DNA of 14,610 nt from JAZDEY01 sp043808325 [NCBI: Candidatus Eiseniibacteriota bacterium] (GTDB taxonomy: Bacteria > Arandabacterota > Arandabacteria > Arandabacterales). Both the position numbers and the translations under genes were made by a program. Each line of letters starts with the position of its first letter. The first letter of the stretch is position 1. Location of the stretch: assembly GCA_043808325.1 (NCBI GenBank), contig JAZDEY010000080.1, forward strand, positions 1-14,610, read 5' to 3'. This document shows, in pieces, positions 6,392 through 14,082 of this stretch. The notes beneath the pieces were generated by a model. That model was not told the DNA's origin. It worked only from the letters and a program-made list of their open reading frames with translations, and did not search any database.

Positions 6392-9340
6392 TCAGAGCTT
6401 GGCGCCGACTTCCTCGGGAATCTCGCCTACGCCGAGCTCCACTGTTTCCATCAGCCGCTCGAGGTCAATCTTCTCGAGCACGCCCAGGAAGGCCTCGACG
6501 ATCACGGGGTCAAACTGAGTTCCTGAGCAGCGCTTGACTTCATCGATCGCATTCTGAAGAGTCCGTTTGCGTTTGTACCATCTATCGTGAACCATTGCGT
6601 CGAATGAATCCGCGACACATAGTATGCGTGAGCCGATAGGGATTCTGTCACCACTGAGCTTGTGCGGGTATCCCTGGCCGTCCTCGCGCTCGTGATGATA
6701 CGTTATCATCTCGACGACCTGCTCGGATGATCCCGCGCGTGCCGCGATTGCCGCACTCACGTCCGGATGGGTCCACTTGTACTCCTCTTCCTCCTGTTCG
6801 TTCAGGATGGCGGGCTTCCTCAGGACCTGGTGGGGCCAAGCCACCTTACCTAGATCGTGGCGGATCGCCGCCTCCTCGATCTGCTCGACGAAGGACTCGC
6901 TCTTGCCCATTTCCCGGGCAATCGCGGTGGCTATCTCAACCACACTTGCCGAGTGGCCTCCGGTATAGCGGTCCTTCTCATCGACCGCCCGAGCGATCGA
7001 TCTGATCAGGCTTTCGTTGGTCTTGAGAAGCTCAAGGCGCCGCAGGAGCGCAAGATGGCGCCAGAAGGTGGGGAACAGGAAAAGTGGAATCGCCGCCCAA
7101 AGGCCAAGGAGACTGGTGCTCATCAGTATGGCGTAGCCGCAGACCGCGTAAGTCAGAGGCTCGGGAAGCACTTTTAGGTAGTTGCGCTGCCAGACGCGAC
7201 CCGTCGAGAGCCCGTGGACCGAAAGCAACATCGACTGCACCATGGTCTCGAGAAAGTAGAAGGCAGTGACACTCGCGACGAACGGGATGATTTCAGCCAC
7301 CGTCCCCTGGAGTGCCAAGCTTCGGGATACATACCGCCCAGCCATGTAGGCAACCCAGGCACCGCTTCCCGCCAGCATCAACAGGAAGCCATAAGCCGAT
7401 GCGGTGGAAAGCTGCGACTCAAGAGCCTTGGTCTTGATTAGGAACGCTATGCCGCTGTTTCGCTTGCGGCCGGCAGCAGAGGAGGTCGAATTGGCCAGCC
7501 CGCCGTTTCCGGCATTGTCTCCACACCTCTTACGGGATCCCTTCGCAGCTCCATTCCCGTAACCGTTACCGTATCCGTTACCATGGCCATTCCCGTTTGC
7601 TCCATCAGCGGCACCATTCGCCCCATTGATGCTTGCCATGGACTTGGAGAGCGCATTTGCGGGATCGAGCAGCAACGCCCACCCAATCAGGGCGAAGCCG
7701 AAGATCACTGCGTAGACGGGCCCTCCGGCCAGCGATATCGCAAGCACGACGGCTGACGAAGCGGATACGTATGCACCCTTGGGGAGCCTCACTGGCCTTA
7801 CGGCTGCGAGCCCGAGCAGAAAGAGGAAGAAGAGGCTCCCCAGGGCGGTGCTGGCAACTTGTCCGGATTTGACCCCAAGGGACAGCGGAACACCCAGTTT
7901 GCCGAAAACGATAACGATTGCGGCCGCGACCGCTATGATGGACGATCCAATGAGCATCGATCTGCGCTCTTTCCACGCTTTGGGTAGCACGACGACCGGC
8001 CGTGGATGCGACCTATATAGCCTTAGCTTGATTTGTCGTTTGTCCGGCGGACCGAAGCCCCTGGCCACTTTGGCCGAGAGGTCGGGCCGACCCATCAGCT
8101 CAAAGAGGAAGAAGGCCACCGTAGCATCGAGAGAGCGGCCTGCATCCCGGGCAATCTCATCGAGTGCCTCGTTCTTAGTGAGCGGGCGGTTCCGATGTGG
8201 GCGCGGATTGGTCATGGCGACAAAGGCCTCCGCTACCTTGATCACTGCAGCCTCAATCGGGATCTGCCGCGCCTTGAGGCCCTGCGGATAGCCCGAACCA
8301 TCGGGGCTTTCGTGATGGCTCCGCACAATCTCCGCAACAGCCTCCATCCCGACGACTTCTCTGAGGATCCTCATGCCGCTTTCGGGGTGCTCCCTGATTT
8401 CGCTCATCTCGGCATCCGTAAGCAGTGTGGGCTTGAGGACCGTATCTCTGTCGACGGCTATATAGCCGACGTTGTGGAGCATCGCCGCATGTTCGAGAAG
8501 CTCGAAACTCCGGTAGGGGAGCCTCATCTTATGGCCAAGCGCGATGGCAAGCTCAAGCACATGCTGGGTCTCGCCCTTAAGGTGCGGCATGTTGCCGTCC
8601 CTGGCCATCCGGAGGGCATCGACCAGCTGGACGAATGACGACTTGATGCGAACATGGTCGCGGACCGTGAGAATCCCGATCAACCCGGTCCCGATAAGGA
8701 TTCCGATCAGGAGGAAGCCTCCGTTAAGGTAGAAGACCGCCAAGAGGAATGCCCCCAGCGGCGTGCTCCACGAGACAAGAGCCTTCCAGCCAAACACGGT
8801 TCTCCAGGTGTCGGATGGGTTAGTACCATCACGTAGCCACAGTCCCAAGGAGAGTATGACGACGCTTGTGATGAAATACGCAGCATGCGCGGCCAGTAGT
8901 CGGATCAAGACCGACGGGCTGAGTGCGACCGTCAGGCAGCCCACTTGCCCACTATGTCCCCAGAGAACGTAGCCAGCTGCCATGACACAGAAGGCCCATT
9001 TCGCCGAGTTAGATCCTAGCCGCTCAAGATCCGTTTTCAGATTCCGCGTTCGAGAGGCCAGTGTGGTCACAATTCCGCACGACCAACCCGCGACTAGAGC
9101 GAGATTGGTGCCGTAGAGAAGAAGCATGGCCAGAAGGGGGAGGGGGCTAATATTGAGAGTGGTAGTTCCCGCGACACCACGAATAGGGAGTGTCGCGACG
9201 ATCATAGCCAGCCCGAACCAGAACAGGGCAGATGGAGTCACACGCAGCTGATCCAGCACACTCGGGACTCTCGACAGCACTAAGATTGCTGCCGATACCC
9301 CTGTGGCAACTGCAAATATGAGAAATCTCTTCTTGGCCAA
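6392..9340 (-). CDS. tandem membrane/HD-GYP protein, probable cyclic-di-GMP phosphodiesterase
   Basis: The product is 982 residues from TTG at 9340, which has GGAG six bases upstream and is followed by AKKRFLIF and a membrane helix. Starts at 9355 (GTG) and 9409 lack an SD. In order: membrane helices (about 5-225); a first HD-GYP domain (about 255-430) with HNVGY at 289 where HDxGK is expected, HP at 318 and HHESPDGSGYP at 342-352; a second membrane block (about 465-560); a Gly-Asn-rich linker (about 570-615); more helices (about 648-760); and a second HD-GYP domain (about 775-960) with HDLGK at 828-832, HP at 858 and HHEREDGQGYP at 882-892. HD-GYP domains hydrolyse cyclic-di-GMP with a di- or tri-iron centre. 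The second domain keeps the motifs needed; the first has lost the HD aspartate and may be regulatory. The protein looks like a duplicated membrane plus HD-GYP unit. A weak promoter and a palindrome lie just upstream. Confidence 0.9.
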   Translation of the reverse strand: MAKKRFLIFAVATGVSAAILVLSRVPSVLDQLRVTPSALFWFGLAMIVATLPIRGVAGTTTLNISPLPLLAMLLLYGTNLALVAGWSCGIVTTLASRTRNLKTDLERLGSNSAKWAFCVMAAGYVLWGHSGQVGCLTVALSPSVLIRLLAAHAAYFITSVVILSLGLWLRDGTNPSDTWRTVFGWKALVSWSTPLGAFLLAVFYLNGGFLLIGILIGTGLIGILTVRDHVRIKSSFVQLVDALRMARDGNMPHLKGETQHVLELAIALGHKMRLPYRSFELLEHAAMLHNVGYIAVDRDTVLKPTLLTDAEMSEIREHPESGMRILREVVGMEAVAEIVRSHHESPDGSGYPQGLKARQIPIEAAVIKVAEAFVAMTNPRPHRNRPLTKNEALDEIARDAGRSLDATVAFFLFELMGRPDLSAKVARGFGPPDKRQIKLRLYRSHPRPVVVLPKAWKERRSMLIGSSIIAVAAAIVIVFGKLGVPLSLGVKSGQVASTALGSLFFLFLLGLAAVRPVRLPKGAYVSASSAVVLAISLAGGPVYAVIFGFALIGWALLLDPANALSKSMASINGANGAADGANGNGHGNGYGNGYGNGAAKGSRKRCGDNAGNGGLANSTSSAAGRKRNSGIAFLIKTKALESQLSTASAYGFLLMLAGSGAWVAYMAGRYVSRSLALQGTVAEIIPFVASVTAFYFLETMVQSMLLSVHGLSTGRVWQRNYLKVLPEPLTYAVCGYAILMSTSLLGLWAAIPLFLFPTFWRHLALLRRLELLKTNESLIRSIARAVDEKDRYTGGHSASVVEIATAIAREMGKSESFVEQIEEAAIRHDLGKVAWPHQVLRKPAILNEQEEEEYKWTHPDVSAAIAARAGSSEQVVEMITYHHEREDGQGYPHKLSGDRIPIGSRILCVADSFDAMVHDRWYKRKRTLQNAIDEVKRCSGTQFDPVIVEAFLGVLEKIDLERLMETVELGVGEIPEEVGAKL

Positions 9341-9388
9341 GCTGCACTCCGTCACAATGAACACAAGAACACGCGTGCTACAACGTGC

Positions 9389-9404
9389 AAGTGGTGTGCC
9401 ACTT
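9389..9404. promoter_or_regulatory. palindrome at the predicted transcription start of the HD-GYP gene
   Basis: AAGTGG-TGTG-CCACTT is a perfect inverted repeat with 6-bp arms and a 4-bp centre. It lies 9-24 bp downstream of the proposed -10 (9413-9418) and about 50 bp before the TTG start. The position suits a repressor site or a leader hairpin. No regulator gene is in view. Confidence 0.4.
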
Positions 9405-9412
9405 AGCAAATG

Positions 9413-9441
9413 AGTGTAGTTCGTGACCTATTGATAATCAA
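9413..9441 (-). promoter_or_regulatory. possible promoter of the HD-GYP gene
   Basis: Minus strand: TTGATT (9436-9441), a 17-bp spacer, then TACACT (9413-9418). Transcription would start near 9406, giving a leader of about 65 nt. The match is moderate. It would supply transcription after the strong terminator at 9515-9550. Confidence 0.4.
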
Positions 9442-9514
9442 AGAGTTGAAACGGGATTTGCAGAACACGTGCAAGAGGGGACTTGTGGCCATTGCAGATT
9501 GCATCTATTACTGC

Positions 9515-9550
9515 AAAAAGCGGGAGAGGACGCATTCAGCGCCCTCTCCC
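9515..9550 (-). terminator. intrinsic terminator after the 19-codon reading frame
   Basis: Minus strand: GGGAGAGG (9543-9550) pairs perfectly with CCTCTCCC (9522-9529), extended by further pairs near the loop, and is followed by G, C and five T (9515-9519). It lies 35 nt after the TAG of the micro-gene and about 175 nt before the HD-GYP start. Confidence 0.85.
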
Positions 9551-9575
9551 CAAACAATCGTGCCTTGACGTGATG

Positions 9576-9604
9576 CTGGGACTGGCTAGAAGCCCTCGTC
9601 CCAG
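9576..9604 (-). other. hairpin overlapping the stop codon of the micro-gene
   Basis: CTGGGAC (9576-9582) pairs with GTCCCAG (9598-9604), and inside it GGCT (9584-9587) pairs with AGCC (9591-9594) around a 3-nt loop. The TAG (9586-9588) sits at the loop. The terminator stem begins 25 nt further on. Two consecutive hairpins at the end of a short Trp/Phe-rich frame resemble an attenuator layout, but I could not find a convincing antiterminator pairing. Confidence 0.5.
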
Positions 9605-9645
9605 AATCCAAGCCACATAATCAACCAAAACACTGGTGTGAACAT
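9586..9645 (-). CDS. 19-residue hydrophobic Trp/Phe-rich peptide (micro-gene or leader peptide)
   Basis: ATG at 9645 has a perfect AAGGAGG (9654-9660) eight bases upstream and the frame ends at TAG (9586-9588). The peptide is MFTPVFWLIMWLGFWDEGF: three Trp, four Phe, a hydrophobic core of about 14 residues and an acidic DE near the end. It would fit a single short membrane helix. It is flanked by a near-consensus promoter and a strong terminator, giving a transcript of about 165 nt. It could be a small membrane protein, a dual-function small RNA, or a leader peptide controlling the HD-GYP gene downstream on the same strand. The expression signals are clear; the function is not. Confidence 0.65.
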   Translation of the reverse strand: MFTPVFWLIMWLGFWDEGF

Positions 9646-9685
9646 CTCAAAGTCCTCCTTCGATGTTTTCCGATTCGCTACCTTG

Positions 9686-9714
9686 ATCGTACCAAGCGCC
9701 CTGGACAGTGTCAA
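9686..9714 (-). promoter_or_regulatory. near-consensus sigma-70-like promoter of the micro-gene
   Basis: Minus strand: TTGACA (9709-9714), an exact 17-bp spacer, then TACGAT (9686-9691). Transcription would start near 9679, about 34 nt upstream of the ATG at 9645. This is the best promoter match in the window. Confidence 0.75.
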
Positions 9715-10111
9715 GCTATTTTTTGCTGTTGTTGGGAGGCCCCAGCAGCCCCTTTGCAGACTGCAATGGTGGGCCCGTTCAGCGTGAGCCTCGTAATCTC
9801 AATCAATCAGTGCGTCGTCGATGTAGTGTCGGTCGTATTGTAGGCGTTAATTGCCGATAAAGTGAATCAATCGATCTGCGGTTCTCATCTGCATGACTCC
9901 TCAGCCCCAAAGTGCCTTGAGTGCCAGAGCACATCTTCCCCAGAAAACATCCTGCTTGCCTGGGTAATCTTCTGGGATTATACTTCGCACAAACCGCAAT
10001 CAGTGGACAGGCTAGTTAGTGGTCTTGCCCTGAGCACTTTGGCGGCGTTAGGTAACGCGACATTCTTCCGCTGTCACTCGGGGCCGGGGAGCACTCTTAG
10101 CGGAGGTCCTT
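9715..10111. other. intergenic region with no recognised gene
   Basis: This stretch separates the minus-strand micro-gene unit from the plus-strand outer-membrane protein. I see one promoter candidate (9956-9984) and the SD of the next gene (10102-10107). A plus-strand frame is open from 9862, but it has no SD and overlaps the next gene out of frame. No RNA gene or repeat was recognised. Confidence 0.5.
9956..9984 (+). promoter_or_regulatory. possible promoter of the PorV-like gene
   Basis: TTGCCT (9956-9961), a 17-bp spacer, then TATACT (9979-9984). The -10 is strong and the -35 moderate. Transcription would start near 9991, with a leader of about 120 nt before the GTG at 10112. Confidence 0.45.
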
Positions 10112-11218
10112 GTGAAGCGAGCGATATCGTATGGTGGGTGGGTCTCAAACATGGATCTGACCAGTTCTACGATTCTCCTGAGTATCCTGCTTATGTGGGG
10201 CTCGGCATCGGCCAGCTACCATGACGGTGGAGTCATTGATGACTTATTCTTCTATCGTCAGCCGAGCGCGAGAGCGGAGGCGATGGGCAAGGGTGGGGTG
10301 GCGATGGTCGACGACCCATCGGCCAGCTTCTACAATCCGGCGAGCCTCGGCCGGATGAGAGGAATCTCGATCTCTGGGTCTTATGGGAGTCCATTGTACT
10401 GGTTCGAGGATACCAAGTACATATTCCTGGGCAGCGGCGTCAGGGTCGGCAGGTACGGAACCGTCGGGATCAGCAGCTATCGCGTCGACTACGGGGGCTT
10501 CGCGGAAATCTGCTCGTCGGGCGAGGAAATGGAGGATTTTGAGGTAGCCCTCGAGACCTTGAGCCTCGCAACCGACCGGCTGTACGGGCTAGATATAGGT
10601 ATGAACGTGAATCGGATCCGTATGCTGGGAACCTGTCTTCGCGAGGACCCGACCGGCTACTCGGCAGACATTGGAGTCTCAAGAGATCTCTTGCTGCAAG
10701 CCGGGAGTCGCGCGGAGCAGAGCCTGACCTTCGCCAGTAGCCTCTATAATGTGACGGATTCGAAGATTGACTTCTCCGGAGACTCTGAGGAGTTGCCTGT
10801 GATCGTCCGCCTCGGAACCGCTTACAACCTCACCTGGTTCAGCAAGTCCTTCCTGCCGGCCTTCAAGACCGCGCAGGGGCTGATCCATATCGAGTATCAG
10901 GACCTGTTGAACTCGAAGTATTACGGCGCCTTGAGGATAGGCGGCGAACTCCGCCTCCTGGAAATGCTCGCGCTCCGACTCGGCTATTACCGTGAGAGCC
11001 GTAATGACAATGATGATCCCGAGAACTACAAGGATGCCCTCACGGACGTGACCTACGGCTTCGGGATCGAGATTCCTCTTGAGAAGATGGTTGCGGCGAA
11101 GATCCCCCTCCGGGTCAAGTTCGATATGACCCGGCTCCAGCAGCCTGGTTTCCGCAAGGGGCCAAATCCGTGGCGCGACTTCTCAGTCTACTCGCTCAGC
11201 GCACGGTGGGGATACTAG
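10112..11218 (+). CDS. PorV/UPF0164-like outer-membrane beta-barrel protein
   Basis: The product is 368 residues from GTG at 10112, which has GGAGGT just upstream. ATG at 10151 would give a more compact signal peptide (MDLTSSTILLSILLMWGSASA) and remains possible. After the signal peptide (cleavage near residue 35) come SARAEAMGKGGVAMVDDPSA and FYNPASLGRM, the N-terminal signature of PorV/PorQ and UPF0164 barrels, related to the FadL fold. Many alternating amphipathic strands follow, and the protein ends in YSLSARWGY; a terminal aromatic residue is typical of BAM-assembled barrels. In known cases PorV works as an outer-membrane shuttle of the type IX secretion system, but many UPF0164 relatives have no known role and no type IX genes are in view. 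It seems monocistronic. Confidence 0.85.
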   Translation: MKRAISYGGWVSNMDLTSSTILLSILLMWGSASASYHDGGVIDDLFFYRQPSARAEAMGKGGVAMVDDPSASFYNPASLGRMRGISISGSYGSPLYWFEDTKYIFLGSGVRVGRYGTVGISSYRVDYGGFAEICSSGEEMEDFEVALETLSLATDRLYGLDIGMNVNRIRMLGTCLREDPTGYSADIGVSRDLLLQAGSRAEQSLTFASSLYNVTDSKIDFSGDSEELPVIVRLGTAYNLTWFSKSFLPAFKTAQGLIHIEYQDLLNSKYYGALRIGGELRLLEMLALRLGYYRESRNDNDDPENYKDALTDVTYGFGIEIPLEKMVAAKIPLRVKFDMTRLQQPGFRKGPNPWRDFSVYSLSARWGY

Positions 11219-11300
11219 CAAAAACTTGGGCCCCCGCCCGCAACCAAAGACATCGGATGCGTTCGAGGGCCCTCGCCCCTAGGTTCACAAAACCAGAAAC

Positions 11301-11765
11301 TCAGCCCTTCAAATCGGCAGTGCAGAAGGCGCACTTGGCGGCCTTGATCGGGATCGCAGATAGGCAATAAGGGCAGGCTTTGGTGGCAGGCGCTGCCGCC
11401 GGCGCCGGCGTCTCGACCTGGGCCTTCATCCTGTTGATCATCCGGATCATCATAAAGACTGCAAAGGCCACGATCACAAAGTTGATGATGGTATTTATGA
11501 ACATGCCGTAGTTGATCGTCACCGCCCCCGCCCTGCCGGCCTCGGCAACCGAAGCATAGTGCTGCCCGGCCCCACCGTTCTTGAGCAAGACGAAGAGATT
11601 GGAGAAGTCCACCTTACCGAGCGCAAGCCCGATCGGTGGCATGATGACATCCTTGACAAGCGAGTTCACCACCGTTCCGAAGGCGGCGCCAATGATGATA
11701 CCGACTGCCATGTCGACCACATTGCCGCGCACGGCAAAATCCCGGAACTCCTTGAACATCGACAT
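11301..11765 (-). CDS. mscL: large-conductance mechanosensitive channel with C-terminal zinc ribbon
   Basis: The product is 154 residues from ATG at 11765, with GAGGAGGG seven bases upstream. It starts [20 protein letters not shown] followed by the first pore helix with [24 protein letters not shown], the hallmark of MscL. The loop has a family-like INYGMFIN, then TM2 (about 91-110). MscL forms a homopentamer in the inner membrane and opens under high membrane tension to release solutes in osmotic downshock. The usual C-terminal helix bundle is replaced or extended by an Ala/Pro linker and a ribbon with Cys pairs at 131/134 (CPYC) and 145/148 (CAFC). From memory, ribbons of this kind occur in MscL of several lineages. 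It is divergent from the MFS gene. Confidence 0.95.
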   Translation of the reverse strand: MSMFKEFRDFAVRGNVVDMAVGIIIGAAFGTVVNSLVKDVIMPPIGLALGKVDFSNLFVLLKNGGAGQHYASVAEAGRAGAVTINYGMFINTIINFVIVAFAVFMMIRMINRMKAQVETPAPAAAPATKACPYCLSAIPIKAAKCAFCTADLKG

Positions 11766-11838
11766 TGGCCAGCCCTCCTCTCCGAAACAGCCTCCATGCT
11801 TAAGGCAGCTCTAGCCAGACTGAATCTCTTGTCCTGCA

Positions 11839-11868
11839 GTTATCCACGATTGTAGTCTCCGCTGTCAA
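11839..11868 (-). promoter_or_regulatory. possible mscL promoter
   Basis: Minus strand: TTGACA (11863-11868), an 18-bp spacer, then GATAAC (11839-11844). The -35 is perfect and the -10 has four of six bases. It is placed about 70 bp upstream of the mscL start. Confidence 0.45.
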
Positions 11869-11876
11869 GTATCAAT

Positions 11877-11905
11877 TTGGTTCGTGCACCGATTCGAGTT
11901 AGAAT
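11877..11905 (+). promoter_or_regulatory. possible promoter of the MFS transporter gene
   Basis: TTGGTT (11877-11882), a 17-bp spacer, then TAGAAT (11900-11905). The -10 is good and the -35 weak. Its -35 is 8 bp from the -35 of the divergent mscL promoter, so one regulator could affect both. Confidence 0.4.
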
Positions 11906-11977
11906 TCCGGGGATCGCCCGGACACTCGGGGTGAACTGAAGCACCCGTTTCGACGGAAGCGATGAGAGAGAGATCCC

Positions 11978-13273
11978 GTGGAGGCACTTACGACTCAGGG
12001 GCCGGCGCCGCGGCGCAAGTACAGGTACGATCGGTCATTCATCCTCGGCGTCATAAACGGCGTGCTTTTCAATCTTGCCGAAGCCACGATCGGCGGCACG
12101 ACCGTTTTGCCGATCTTCATAAGCCAGATCACGACGTCCAAAGTCTTGATCGGGCTCGCGGGCACGATGGTGGCCGCAGGGCTCTTCATGCCGCAGATCA
12201 TCGTCGCGAACCTGGTCGAGCACATCAAGCGGAAGAAGCCCACTTATGTCTGGTCGGGCGCCGTGCGGGTGGGATCGATGTGGGCGATCGCGCTCCTGGT
12301 GGCCCTCGCGGGGCATTCCTCCGGTTCCTTCTTGCTCGCCGGTTTCTTCACACTCTTCACGGCCTACTGCCTCGCAGGTGGTGTGGCCAACATCCCCTTC
12401 ATGGATATTGTGGCGAAGACGGTGCCAACCGAGCGACGGGGAACCTTCTTCGGGGCAAGAATGTTCTTCGGCGGCATCGCGGCCGCCCTGGCCGGCCTAC
12501 TGGTGACGAACGTGCTGGCATCCAGACCCTTCCCGGCGGGTTTCGCGCTGCTCTTCATAGCGGCGGCGGCAGTTGTGACGGCAGCGGTTGTATCCTTCTC
12601 AATCGTGTCCGAACCGGCGGGCCCGTCCCATGAGACCAGGACACCATTTGGGCAGTTCCTCCGCAAGGGGCCGCTCCTGCTTAGAAACGTCAAGAGCTAC
12701 CGCATGCTGTTTGTGGTGAGGATTCTCTTGGGCGTCTGGGGCATGCCCTTGCCCTTCTACATACTATATGCGCAGGAGAAGCTCTCGCTTGCGCCGGGCA
12801 GCGTTGGGATCTTGCTCTCAATTCAGATGATCGGCGCCTTCCTGTCGAATCTGTTGTGGGGATACCTCAGCAATCACCGGGGCAACAGGATCGTGCTTGT
12901 TCTGGTCTCGGCAGTCGCGATCGCCTGCCCCCTCGTCACGATCTTGGGCGTCCTGTGCCTGCCGGGGCCTCCGATGGTGGCCTTCGGACTTGCGTTTTTC
13001 CTGATCGGTGTCGCCTGGAGTGGCCTGAGCCTCGGATACACCAATTACATTCTAGATGTGGCGCCCGTAGATGAGAGACCTACCTACCTCGGATTCATGA
13101 ATACCTTCCTCTCCCCGGTGCTCTTGCTCGCTGCGGTGGGGGGCTTCATAATCGAAAGGTCGTCATATGAGGTCCTGTTCGTAACTGCAGTCGTGGCAGC
13201 CGCCGGGGCACTGGTCGCCTCCCTCGAACTCGAGGAACCCAGGCACAAGCACAGCCATCCCGTAGAGGTGTAA
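11978..13273 (+). CDS. major facilitator superfamily (MFS) transporter
   Basis: The product is 431 residues from GTG at 11978, with a GAGAGAGA tract a few bases upstream. It has about 12 membrane helices in two halves, joined by a loop near residues 208-240 (SEPAGPSHETRTPFGQFLRKG). Motif-A-like loops occur after TM2 (VEHIKRKKPTYVW) and between TM8 and TM9 (GYLSNHRGNRIVL, close to GxLaDRxGRR). The fold is clear and the substrate is not. The tail is His-rich (EEPRHKHSHPVEV). It is divergent from mscL and alone on its strand. Confidence 0.9.
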   Translation: MEALTTQGPAPRRKYRYDRSFILGVINGVLFNLAEATIGGTTVLPIFISQITTSKVLIGLAGTMVAAGLFMPQIIVANLVEHIKRKKPTYVWSGAVRVGSMWAIALLVALAGHSSGSFLLAGFFTLFTAYCLAGGVANIPFMDIVAKTVPTERRGTFFGARMFFGGIAAALAGLLVTNVLASRPFPAGFALLFIAAAAVVTAAVVSFSIVSEPAGPSHETRTPFGQFLRKGPLLLRNVKSYRMLFVVRILLGVWGMPLPFYILYAQEKLSLAPGSVGILLSIQMIGAFLSNLLWGYLSNHRGNRIVLVLVSAVAIACPLVTILGVLCLPGPPMVAFGLAFFLIGVAWSGLSLGYTNYILDVAPVDERPTYLGFMNTFLSPVLLLAAVGGFIIERSSYEVLFVTAVVAAAGALVASLELEEPRHKHSHPVEV

Positions 13274-13698
13274 CTTTCCCGCCGCCCGTGTAACCGTTCA
13301 GTACATCCTTCGATCTTCTGCTTGGTCAATTGGTTGCTGAAACGCCGGGGTGGCCGGCCGACCGGAAGCGTTACACTCGCCCTGCCGAGCGATGCGGCGG
13401 CCCCAGGGCCGCGCTACGCTGCAATCCCAAGTCTATCAAGCGATTTCAAGTTTCCTTCCGCAGATTGCAACCCCCGGCACCACGCTTGCAGATTGACGAG
13501 ATCGAGGTTCCTAGGGGGAACGGGCGGGAGCCGCGCGACCCTGGGGTGGCGGCGGCGGAATCGCTGGTTGGCGAGCGTGATGGGATATATGGGAAGTGCG
13601 GTTCCCGCTTCGTAAACGAGATGCGCGACTGGGAGATGTCAATGAGATCCAAGGGCGAGGTTCGAAAGTGAGATGGAACCGGGAATGGGAGATGTAGC
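13274..13698. other. intergenic region with no convincing gene
   Basis: There are 425 bp between the MFS gene and the OB-fold-like gene. Frames are open on both strands (for example plus 13330-13671, minus 13446-13742), but they have no SD, an Arg/Pro/Gly-rich shadow-like composition and no recognisable motif. GGGAGATGT occurs twice (near 13630 and 13686), and the second copy supplies the SD of the next gene. No RNA gene recognised. Confidence 0.5.
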
Positions 13699-14082
13699 GT
13701 GAAATCAGGTGCGGCGAAAGATATGAGTGAATTACTTAACATAGATGATCGAGGAGATCGGTTCAGGAGAGCTTTCTCGGTAATCAGGTCTTCCTGCCTT
13801 GTCTTGCTGTTTCTTCTGCCTCTGAATGCCTTCGCTCAGGCTCACCTCCTGAAGCAAAGACCCTTCCGTGCGACTGACACTGCACTATCTGGCGGCGATC
13901 ACATCTGCAACCTCAGAAGAGATACGAGCGAGAACGGAAGACCTGAACGGCTCGGCGATTACGTGCGAGTATGTGGAACCGTAGTCGCCGAGCCATCTAC
14001 CTTTGAGACCGGCGGATGGCTCTTCTGGGTGAGAGAGTCGCAGTACGGTCTGAGTCCATTTGTGCATCGCCGCCAGGGATAA
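13699..14082 (+). CDS. secreted OB-fold-like protein, apparently truncated
   Basis: The product is 127 residues from GTG at 13699, with GGGAG seven bases upstream; ATG at 13723 is an alternative. Residues 28-47 form a signal peptide (SCLVLLFLLPLNAFAQ). Near 85-119 GDYVRVCGTVVAEPSTFE and WLFWVRESQYGLSPF fit the first strands of a nucleic-acid/OB-type domain (V-x-V-x-G-x-V, then F-x-V-R-D). The frame then ends after HRRQG, too early for a full five-stranded OB barrel. Its 3' part overlaps, antisense, the end of a serine recombinase gene that enters from the right. The simplest reading is that an integrated element replaced the original 3' end. Expression and function unknown. Confidence 0.55.
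   Translation: MKSGAAKDMSELLNIDDRGDRFRRAFSVIRSSCLVLLFLLPLNAFAQAHLLKQRPFRATDTALSGGDHICNLRRDTSENGRPERLGDYVRVCGTVVAEPSTFETGGWLFWVRESQYGLSPFVHRRQG

Noticed and set aside
9862-10224. 120-codon plus-strand open frame before the PorV-like gene
   Set aside because: It has no SD, an unconvincing sequence, and runs out of frame into the well-supported gene start at 10112.
11264-11275. CGAGGGCCCTCG as a terminator between the PorV-like gene and mscL
   Set aside because: A perfect palindrome with no loop and no T-run on either strand; not a convincing intrinsic terminator.
11962-12633. 223-codon plus-strand open frame
   Set aside because: It overlaps the MFS gene in another frame and gives Arg/His/Gly-rich low-quality protein; the MFS frame has clear helices and motifs.
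13330-13742. Open frames on both strands between the MFS and OB-fold genes
   Set aside because: No ribosome-binding sites, no recognisable domains, and composition expected from GC-rich non-coding DNA.
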